Positions 28,201 through 40,200 of a stretch of DNA of 64,000 bases are shown here, one piece after another. Under the pieces are notes generated by a model, which saw only the letters and a program-made list of their open reading frames with translations, was not told where the DNA came from and searched no databases. The stretch is from Theocolax elegans (lineage: Eukaryota > Arthropoda > Insecta > Hymenoptera > Cerocephalidae). The stretch covers positions 70,843,044-70,907,043 of the forward strand of contig CM047430.1 in assembly GCA_026168455.1 (NCBI GenBank). Direction: 5' to 3'. Position 1 is the stretch's first letter, and every line of letters begins with the position of its first letter. The position numbers were made by a program, and so were the translations under genes.

Positions 28201-31200
28201 GCTTCTACGAAGTTTGAATCTTATTAAAAAAAAGTTGATAATGAAAACCTTTAACAAGGTAATGGAATTTAAATTAATTACTATCATACATAATATACAT
28301 GTAACATAATAAGGAACTTGCAATGTATCGAATTACTTACATTTAATAGAAATTTATTTTTTAATTAAACAACGTTATAATCGAATTGAATCGACCCAAG
28401 TAATTAGGATTGATATGTTATATTAACGATATCGTTATTGTTACGTAAAACAAAAGGTAAAAGCGAAATATTATTTTCAAAGTTTCTGAGAATCGTCTTA
28501 TTTTTCCTCGGGCAATTGCATTGTAAGGGAAAAAGTTTGAACGGTAAATCGAATCCTGCTAAAAATTCATAGACGCATTGTTATACCTTATTCAAAAATA
28601 TCAAGTTTCCTGATGCTTTTTCCTAACCTCAAACCACTAGCTTCATCACCTTGATTCAGCTTTTATCACGTCGCGAATCAAATCGTGAATCATTCTATAC
28701 ATTTTTTCTCTATCTCTATGTCTTTCTCTATTTTATGGATTTTCAAAAAAAAAAATATATGTGTATACCGACGATGCATCTCGAATATACGTTTCTTTTT
28801 ATTCGAATAGCGCAGAGAGTGCATTCTCGAACGTGTTAAAAATAAAAACGCGTGTGGTAATTAAAGAAGTATGGAAAAGAACGATGATACTGCAATAAAA
28901 AAATATACGTGTCTAGTATTTTTAAAGCGGTTCTTTTGCGTTTAATGGTATATATACAGTAGACCGAGATTGCAGATAAACATTTTTTTCAGGTAAATTA
29001 ATAACTGAAAAAGATAGATTATATAAAAAAATATTAATAGTTGCTAGAAAATTAGTAATGGTTAATAGATTTTATATTAAATTCAATATATCGGATACAC
29101 TTTTGACTGATTAGGTATAAGATTTTGTACTGAGTACTAAAAAGTTGCGTAATCTTTTAAAAATTATTTGGTCTCCAATCGACTGTGACAGAGTATAAGA
29201 TATTTTATACTCAGTCGAAAGATAACCTTATAGTTTTTTATTTAATATATCTCCAGTACGTTAAAATAATAGAAAAAAAATTAACAAACAAATAATAGCT
29301 AAGAAAAAGTATTTAATTAGTATCATGTACATTATTATTAGTAAATAGTAAAATCGAGTAAAACCCGTACTTATGCACAAGTAATCATATATGTACGTAT
29401 GTATTGCAAGTATGACTACGCATCTGACTATGAGTTTTGACTAATCAATAAACAAAAAGATACAACGAGTACCAACAAACAGTCAAATCTTAACACCTAA
29501 GTTTATTTTTATATTGTATACATACATATTTGGCTATATCGCGCGTAAGTGCGATTCCCGGTAAACATAACCTAGCTAACCCGCGATTCACGTTGCATTT
29601 AAACCACCTATTTTTTTAACCATCATTGAACGTCATCGTTAAATAAACTTTTTAAGCACAAAGAGAAATCAGATCATGATTTATAATACTTTATGCAGTA
29701 CTATATATTTATTCAATACTATATATTTAATTTCAGCACGTAAAAAAGCTTTTTACTGAGTATAAGTATGCTTCTTAATCATTAATAAACTTTTCCCGTC
29801 ATCTTGAATTTAATAAAATGTTTAGTATTGAGTCGCAGTAAATCTAGTGATTATTAAAAAATTTTTTCTCCGTGTAATATTTTGAGCTATCTATTATAGA
29901 AAAAAAAATATATCTATTTTGATAATGCTTTCCGATGTGCACTTGAGTAAAAATTGTATTTTTCTTTCAAATTACCTGTATAAGTGAAAAAGTTTGAACG
30001 GTAAATCGAATCCTGCTAAAAATTCATAGACGCATTGTTATACCTTATTCAAAATATCAAGTTTCCTGATGCTTTTTCCTAACTCCAAACCACTAGCTTC
30101 ATCACCTTGATTCAGCTTTTATCACGTCGCGAATCAAATCGTGAATCATTCTATACATTTTTTTCTCTATCTCTATGTCTTTCTCTATTTTATGGATTTC
30201 AAAAAAAAAATATATGTGTATACCGACGCTGCATCTCGAATATACGTTTCTTTTTATTCGAATAGCGCAGAGAGTGCATTCTCGAACGTGTTAAAATAAA
30301 AACGCGTGTGGTAATTAAAGAAGTATGGAAAAGAACGATGATACTGCAATAAAAAAATATACGTGTCTAGTATTTTTAAAGCGGTTCTTTTGCGTTTAAT
30401 GGTATATATACAGTAGACCGAGATTGCAGATAAACATTTTTTTCAGGTAAATTAATAACTGAAAAAGATAGATTATATAAAAAAATATTAATAGTTGCTA
30501 GAAAATTAGTAATGGTTAATAGATTTTATATTAAATTCAATATATCGGATACACTTTTGACTGATTAGGTATAAGATTTTGTACTGAGTACTAAAAAGTT
30601 GCGTAATCTTTTAAAAATTATTTGGTCTCCAATCGACTGTGACAGAGTATAAGATATTTTATACTCAGTCGAAAGATAACCTTATAGTTTTTTATTTAAT
30701 ATATCTCCAGTACGTTAAAATAATAGAAAAAAAATTAACAAACAAATAAATAGCTAAGAAAAAGTATTTAATTAGTATCATGTACATTATTATTAGTAAA
30801 TAGTAAAATCGAGTAAAACCCGTACTTATGCACAAGTAATCATATATGTACGTATGTATTGCAAGTATGACTACGCATCTGACTATGAGTTTTGACTAAT
30901 CAATAAACAAAAAGATACAACGAGTACCAACAAACAGTCAAATCTTAACAACCTAAGTTTATTTTTATATTTGTATACATACATATTTGGCTATATCGCG
31001 CGTAAGTGCGATTCCCGGTAAACATAACCTAGCTAACCCGCGATTCACGTTGCATTTAAACCACCTATTTTTTTAACCATCATTGAACGTCATCGTTAAA
31101 TAAACTTTTTAAGCACAAAGAGAAATCAGATCATGATTTATAATACTTTATGCAGTACTATATATTTATTCAATACTATATATTTAATTTCAGCACGTAA

Positions 31201-34200
31201 AAAAGCTTTTTACTGAGTATAAGTATGCTTCTTAATCATTAATAAACTTTTCCCGTCATCTTGAATTTAATAAAATGTTTAGTATTGAGTCGCAGTAAAT
31301 CTAGTGATTATTAAAAATTTTTTCTCCGTGTAATATTTTGAGCTATCTATTATAGAAAAAAAAATATATCTATTTTGATAATGCTTTCCGATGTGCACTT
31401 GAGTAAAAATTGTATTTTTCTTTCAAATTACCTGTATAAGTGAAAATTTGGTACTATTAGAATTGGTATAACATTTACTTTATTTATGAATTCCTAAGAT
31501 TTCCGTTTCGATTTTACATTTCTGGCATAAGGTATGTGAAGTATAACAACTGTTCCCTCTCGATATTCCTTTGGCACAACTATCACGAACTTTGCAGAAT
31601 CTAAGGTATCGATTTTATTGTATTGAAACAGTATTTATTAGTTTCAAACGAAAAAGTAAAGTCGTTTTTTTAACATACAATTCAATTACTTTATAATTCT
31701 TTTTCACAAGTTTAATGCATTTTCATTTGTAAATTAACTTTTTTTTCCGAAACTATAAACGCAACTGTTTCAATTTGAAAATTATCGCAGCATCTCCGTT
31801 CATGCTTCGAAATAGATTCACACCGTTTTCTCCAGCATTAATTCGTTAAGAGACACAGAAATTCACTATACGAGGAACTGAGATTAAAGGAATTTTTATT
31901 ATTGTAAAATTTTTAAAAGAAAAAATTAAATGTTTAATATATATAAATATAAATTTATAGTAAATTTAATAGATGTCCATTATAATTGAATTGATAATTG
32001 TTGACTCGTATAACAAATAACAAGATATTCTTATACAAGATCATTATTTTATACAATTATTATATGTTACATAATCATAAATAACTATACATAGGTATAT
32101 TTAATACAATATATAGTTGAAGAATTTCACATATGTGATCCTTAAAAGGAAGATATTTAATTACTGATTGTCTCTGCGCTTTCACATGTCTTAAAAGCTA
32201 TATACCCTTAAAAGGATGTTGCGAAACACAAAGTTCCTGTTCATGTAAAATTTGTTATATCCTCTACACTTTGTAAGGCATTAAAGCGTCACTCGTTAAA
32301 TTATAACGTTCCATCTTAGTTTATTTCGGAAAAAGAATGTAGCTCGATTTTACATTTTGATAAGTTTCGTATTTTATGTATTACACTTGTTTCCGATATA
32401 CGTAATAAAAATTTTATTTTTCTAAGCTTACAATATATCTGCATAACTGTTATCAATATATATACTACGAAATGTATAGGCATATAGTATTAAACACATT
32501 GTTCATGGTAGGCGTGTTGGGTGATAATAACGTAATATATATGGGGTATTCCACGTGAAGTGGTCCGATCAAAATTTTAAAATGCCCCAAATTTTGGTTA
32601 CACATTGCAAATGTTTTTCAGAATACAGAAAAAACTTTTTAGGTACTGGAATTTATTAGTTCAAAAGTTATTCTAACCTCAAAAGTGAACTTTTTCTAGT
32701 TTTTTTCAACACCACCTGGGTTCATCGCTATTTAACTCAAAATCTATCAACTTTACTATAGAACATTATATAACATTCGTGCTAATTATGTCTAGAATTA
32801 TCCTCTGGGTTAGAATTTCCAATCTCAAGGTTAATGACAAATAAACTACATGTCACATTCAACTTAAAAAAAAACTAACTTCGCCACAATTGATTTTTTA
32901 TCCAAAAGTCCAAAAGAAAGCTTGGAGCAATACCTTTCAATGATCTGTAGCATTTTTATGGCCTTCAATTCTGTAAAAAGTTTGATAATTTAAAGAAAGA
33001 CGAAATTTTTTTAAAAATTTAAATGGGAAATACCATGTTAATTTTTGTGAATTTTTTGTCTTTCTTTAAATTATCATAACTTTTTGCAGAATTGAAGGCC
33101 ATAAAAATGCTACAGATCATTTGAAAGGTATTGCTCCAAGCTTTCTTTTGGACTTTGGATAAAAAATCAATTGTGGCGAAGTTAGTTTTTTTTTAAGTTG
33201 AATATTGACATGTAGTTTATTTGTCATAACCTTGAGATTGGAAATTCTAACCCAGAAGGATAAATTCTAGACATAATTAGCAACGAATGTTACATATAAT
33301 GTTCTATAGTAAAAGTTGATAGATTTTGAGTTAAATAGCGATGAACCCAGCTGGTGTTGAAAAAAACTGGAAAAAGTTCACTTTTTGAGGTTAGAATAAC
33401 TTTTGAACTAATAAATTCCAGTACCTAAAAATTTTTTCTGTATTCTGAAAAACATTTGCAATGTGTACCCAAAATTTGGGGCATTTTAAAATTTGATCGG
33501 ACCACTTCACGTGAAATTTTATCTAAATTCAAACGTTTAGTTAAGTTACATAAAGTAATACAAGTTTTTTTAATTGGATATCAAGTGAAAAAAGCATCGT
33601 AAGGCTTAACGGGGTGCCATAGTCAATATTTATCCTCCCTACCTTACCGGCAATCGTGTTTATTAGTAATATATTTGTAAATAAAACAGTATGTGAAAAA
33701 ATAAGAGAATAGGCGCCTTCGTTTATGAATAATCTAACTGTGTGCTGAATTTCAGATTAAAATTATATTGCGTTTTTGAGAAAAGTCTTACCAAAAATCT
33801 GAACCTAACCTCAACGAGGTGAAAATATTTGATATTTTTGGTAAGACTTTTCTCGAAAACGCAATAATATTTTAATCTAAAAATCAGCACACAGTTAGAT
33901 TGTCAATAAACGAAGGCGCCTCTTCTCTTATTTTTTCACATACTGTTCTACTTTTTTATTAATTAATCATCAAAAATTGAGTATGGAACCCCCTTAATAA
34001 CCAAACAATATATGTATATTTGTAACACTGACCAAGCTGAATTTAAATTAAAATTTGTCATTTAAAAAACAATAGATAACCGGTATCCTGAAGCAATAAC
34101 ATTTCTTCAAAGAATAAAATTAATTGTTTTATGCATTTACAATAAATTTCTATTTCCAAGCATAATGTTAAAACCATTTTTCCGTCTTATATATTTCTTT

Positions 34201-37200
34201 AATAAGAGATAACGGTAAAAAGAACAAAGAAGAAGTTGAGTGAGACCTTTTGGATACCCCGAGGTAATTCTGGTGACGCAGGAATACAGTAATTAATTCT
34301 AACAGCTTGCGAACGCTTAACAAGATTCGACGATTTGCACTTTGAACACCTATATTGCATATACTTCGGTATAAAAAGTCGTTTTCACTTATACCTCGAT
34401 TACGCTTTCTTTTTTTTTTTAAAATAAATACCGTTAAACTATTAACACAACCAGGAATTCAATGAAATTTAAAAAATTGAATTACTAAATCAAGAACGTT
34501 TTCTATCCTATTCACGATTGACATAATATTGACCGTCATCAAAATTCATCTAAAAGTGTAACGGAAACGTTAGAATTCTTTGATGGGCAATTTAAATTTA
34601 GGTATTACTCGATAATTTAAAATGTCATGTTTATTGATGTTCTTATACGTATAGAGCAAAAAAAAAGAAGAGAAATATTGAAAAATATTTCCATCAAGTG
34701 AAAAACCAGATGACGGCGTTTTATATATATACTATTTATAGGATGCATTTGATAAAATGCCTGTAGAACCTTTTTTTTCAGAATAATTGATGAACGGAAG
34801 AGCAGATTTATATTAGTATTGAAAGTATGGTAAACAAACTAAATTATGAAATCGTGAAGAATGTACGTACACCGAGTATAAATGAAAGTATAAATGCAGT
34901 ATTTCTCGAATCAATGTATAATTCTAATTACTTACTCATTACGATTAAATATTACTTTTATCGCGGAATAAAATAATTAAAAGTACTCACAATTTAACAA
35001 GTTATACTATTATATTTTCATATATGTGTATTATTGATTATACAAAATAATTCGCAACGCTAATATCTTTAATAATTATATATACTTATATATAAATAAT
35101 TATCACAGTATTAATAATTCTGTCAAGTGTGCAACAATATCGATGATTACGGTTAAATATTATATATTCAAGGATTATTAATATTACATAGAATTTGCAT
35201 TGCGACAAGGAGCTTGCAGTCATTGTAACACAAAGCAAATCAAACTGTACTTAGCGACAATATAATACCTTTGAATAATGTATACTTAATTACACTCTTG
35301 CGATACGATTTATTGGTAAATATATTCCAAAATTTAAAAAATAATTTTCTGTTTTACCTTGTATTGTCGAGTACGATATCGTATAAATCATTGAAATTGT
35401 ATATGAAGTAGTAAGCGCGATAGATAGATAATCATGAAATCAAAAGGAATTAATAAAAATAAATGAAATCACTTTATTGCGTTGAATTTAATTGCAGAGT
35501 GGAATGAAAAAAATAAATGATTGAACAGAAATGATGTATTTGTTTTAATTTATTTTGAGATTTTGATTTGATAAGGGCAAATGTATATAATATTTCGACA
35601 AATTTGCTTGACACTGTTTTCGTTGTAGTTGAAACCGAAGCTACTTGCACGTTATATACTTTAGGATAATAATATAAGTGAAATTTTTGAGTATTCTTTC
35701 ATCAGTTTAAATACATAATAGTGTTAAAATTTTTTTAAAATATCATTAAACATTTTAAACGATTAAAATTATTGTGCGTAATAATTAGATATTATGTTCC
35801 AGAGTGTTAAATATTACGTGTAAGAAGAAAGTGTGGCATTACGTTACTATTCTACTTAAAATCATGATACACTAAAAAAGAAAAGGATGATTATACCGTT
35901 GATCTGTAAATACGGACGTTACGATCAATAACATATAGTTAAAAGAAGTACATTAGTATACGTATTTTGTGAAAAAGAAATTAATAGTTGTGGGATATCA
36001 AAGTAAATTTTATTTTAATACTTCGTGTTCGAGCTGGTGACCGACGATTTGAATAAATAATGATTTTTATTTAAACTACTGCGTGATCAGCTGTTTACAA
36101 ATAGAATCACCTGTAACGGTCGAGTGTTTACTTTTACTTTGCGCGTTTATCTTCGCTATGATTATTTCGCTATTGTCACACTGATACTCGCACACGCTAA
36201 TTAAATTGACGAATCTGCCTCTCGCTTATTGGTATTTTCACGAAGTTCGAGTATTTATTTATTGCACCTGCCTATACCCATCTAATCCAACTGAGATTTT
36301 AGTACGCCGGTATATTATACATATATATATACCAGTTAAACTTCGTTAAAGCGTAAAAAAAGATTTTAACTTGACTGTGTTACTAAAAAGTATTGGTCGA
36401 CTGTACATCAAATCGACTTTATTTACATTTTACCGAGAAATACCATTTAAAACTATTTTATATATTTTTTTTATTTATTTTATTTTATATACTCGTATAC
36501 GAGTTACCATAATCGTGGTCGAATTCCCAATGTAGTTCTTATTACTGCAGGTTTCTGCCTTTCTTGCATTTTCGAACTGATGTTATGTATTAGTCAGGAA
36601 ATGTTTACTTAAAGTCTACGTTTACATCACGTTTTCCCAGTTAAGCAAATATAACTTGATTTGTTTAGAGATTATTAGAACTATCTTCTCAGTGTGTATC
36701 TGATTTATTTTATAAATGTGACAAATTTTCTTACAAGCGTTTATATTGTAATAGTGAAAGTCAGACATGCAGTGTAGTACTCGAGACTCACTCAATTGCA
36801 AGAATTATACTGTTTACGAATTTACAGTTTACACATTAGCTCAACCACGTTGTTTCTGATGTATATTCAAGCATCCGATTTTCTCCAATTTGTGGTGCTT
36901 TTTGCCGTGATTGAAATTTATGCGAACAATTTCTAATATTATTTATCAGTTGTTTAGTCGTCCATTCAATTTATTTAATTGGGAAGGATGAAAATCGATG
37001 TTACTGAAGAAACCGTATTAAATTTTATTCAGCGATGTTTCGATGGATTTTTTCGATCTTCATCAGGCTATACCTTTATTATTTAAAAATTTTTCTAATT
37101 GACATCATTGTACACATGGTCCTTAAAATTATTTTAAAATTATTTAATATAGGTCAAATTAAAAAAAAAAGTGTAATTCTTATTTTTATAGTATCTCTAA

Positions 37201-40200
37201 GATTGAGGTTATGTTTACATTTACCTCTCTTACTATGATTGTCCATATATAGATAACAAATAAATTAAATAAATAAATAAATTACAACTCTGTATAATAA
37301 ATTAACACAAAAATTAAGCAAAAACAGGCAGGTCAATGAATATATAAATAAAACAGTACATTACGATACAATACAAGTTATCGCAGATGCTTGACTAGAA
37401 TAATTTAAAGTTTCGCGCCGCTATATTCCGAGAGATACCTATACTAATTAAATGTAATTATATATAGCAATAGTCAATTAAAAAATTTTTTAATTTCATC
37501 GAGAATATCCATCGAAATGTAGCCAAATAAAATTTGGTTTCTTAACCAACATCGAATATCATCCTTTTCAATTAAATTTCTAGTATTAAAATAAAAAACC
37601 ATTTATTAAGGTATATATGTGTGTGTGTATGTGCGATGGATATAACTTATTTTTTGCTGTTAGTGTACATAGAAAAGAATTAAAAAAGTATTTATGTGAG
37701 CTTTATAAAATTCTAAGAAAAGGTTTTATTTTAACGGAAACTCAAAGACATTTGACTTTGATTAACTATATAGTTATAATATTATAAGTCTTAGCTTTTA
37801 TTGTTAATTAATTATCATTTGAAATGCCATTTTTTAATAATATTTAGATTTGCTAGTGCTTCATCTTTTATTTCTCTACTTTAAAATCCTTTTCAGTTAT
37901 TTTTTCTCTCTTTATTTAAAAAATAATATGATGTATAATTTCACATCTACGTATGTAATAATAATTTTGTTGGTTGAGAATGTTTCTTTTAACTACTTTA
38001 AAATCAGGTATAATTAATTTAACGGTTCTCTTTTGATTTATTATGAGCTCAAATGCAAATGGGAAGGGCATGGAAAAGATATGGAAAATAAAACTTAATA
38101 GAATTTTTGGAAAATTTCAAAAGATTACAAAGATGTTAACAATACTATTTGTAGTCGAATTATTTTGAAGAAGTATGATTTAAATAATCGCATTGCATTT
38201 AATGGTATTACCGTTGAATTTTTAAAAGAACTTGAAATTCGGTTGCTCGATGATATATGAAAATTTTATTATTTCAGTACTGTTACTTTTGAATTTTGAT
38301 TTTAATTTTCTGAATCGTAAATAAGTATTATTGACATGTAAACTAAATGCTGTTTCCGAGGTTTACATTTCTCTAAATAGAAGTTTCCATAAATTATTCT
38401 AAAAACGATTTTAGTCAATTTTAACGATATTGATATCTGGAATTAATTAGCTGACGATGACGTTTTAATTCCAAGAGATAATGAGGCTCAAATAACACCA
38501 GCAAATTATGATAATTCTTATCGTCAATGTGAAAATTATTGATTTTTATTATATGTTTGTTAATATTATCGCATATACTTAATTTTGAATAACAAAATAA
38601 AAAATGATATTATAATAAAAAATACGTAAAGATTTTATAAAACAGTACGTGGGTTGAAATTTACGTTGGGTACTGGTGTTTATGTAATGGTGACGAACTG
38701 ACGACACACGTACTAAGCTTTGGTCTCTAATGACTGGTTCATCTAACAAAAAAATTTTAGAGTACTCTATAGTAATCGTGCCAGAATTATTGAAAACACT
38801 AATGAAATTGGATATATCTGCTATATAGATATGAACGAAAATATGTCATATCCATTTTCTCTTGTACCGATGGATACACACAGATATTAAAACGTTAACA
38901 ACTGCGTTTGTGGAATTTAACAATCTGGAATTTCGCAGAATAAAATTGTTCTATTGAAATGAAAGTACATAAAACATATATCCTAATGAATAAACGGTTG
39001 AGAAAAAAATGTATGGAGAATCTACTATACTTAGAAGCATTTTCATGTAAAATTTATATTACAAACGTAACGTACAGCGTAATACTGCATAAATTTGTCA
39101 TCGTTCTAAAAACATATATAAATATAATAAGCTGTATTTGTAAAGCCGAATGTGTGATAAGTGTACGTTGGCTCCAAAACGAATGTTCGTATTACTTGTA
39201 TGCTCTTTGCCAAGGTTTAATACTTTATTCCCTCGAAACTAATACCGAAATAGTATTAAGCCATACAAATTTTGCCCGGAAAATCACGGTGACATTATGT
39301 TTATGTTAATACTGTCGGCTACACTGCGCGCTCCCCTTTTGGTATTCCTTTTCTCACTCATTTCGTAAATAGCGTAATAAGCAACATAATTTTCTTTAAA
39401 TAGAGAACCCTTAATACACATAATTATTTAGAGAATATAAAATGAAAGATAAAAAATTTAATTATCAATGTTATTTTGCATCAAGTTATTTTTTTAAAAT
39501 GCGTATTTCCTTTTAATTATACATAAAAGCATATAAATATTTATAGATTAATATTATAGTAATACACAATTTAATCTGTCTATTATATGGTGTAGATATA
39601 TATATATTCGCTTGTTATAGACTTCTTTAGTTTGATATCGTAATTACGTGAAATAATTTTGTATTTTGCAATTCCGAAATGAACGAAATGTCTTTTACAT
39701 AAGTGAATAGCCGCTCGGTTATTGTTTTCGCAGAAAACGGTAAATCACGCGAAAAGATGAAATCGAAACACTTTTACACTTTTATATAAATATAAGTTTT
39801 TCAATTTCATACGTAATAAAGCTGATCTCGTGTCGTGCACGTACAAACAGTTTAACAAAACTAGCTCATCCCCGTAACAACTCGTTGTCATTTTGTTATA
39901 CAATATGTCAATACAATATTTGAATTTCGAATTTGACTGTGAATTACAGTGCTGTATACTTGAGTCCGTAACACTTATCTAATTTTATCTATTTATTGAT
40001 AGAATTTGCGTTTAAATCGATTTACCCTGATTAACAAACAAATAATGTCGACTAAAATGATTCGAACTACAATGAAGACAGAGACAGAATCAACAATTTT
40101 ATCATATTAATCCACTTTCGCAGAATATTTTAGTGTTGGCGAGAGGTTCGCAAGTCGTGATTAAAGTCGGAAAGTTGTAAGCTCGATCGGGAAGACGGCG

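Noticed and set aside
22237..31446. Possible CRISPR-like or satellite array
   Set aside because: Units are 1.5-1.9 kb, only two copies each, with no spacers; simple tandem duplication explains it.
38959..39309. 116-codon plus-strand frame
   Set aside because: Composition is that of AT-rich random sequence; no motif and no connection to the nearby decayed fragments.
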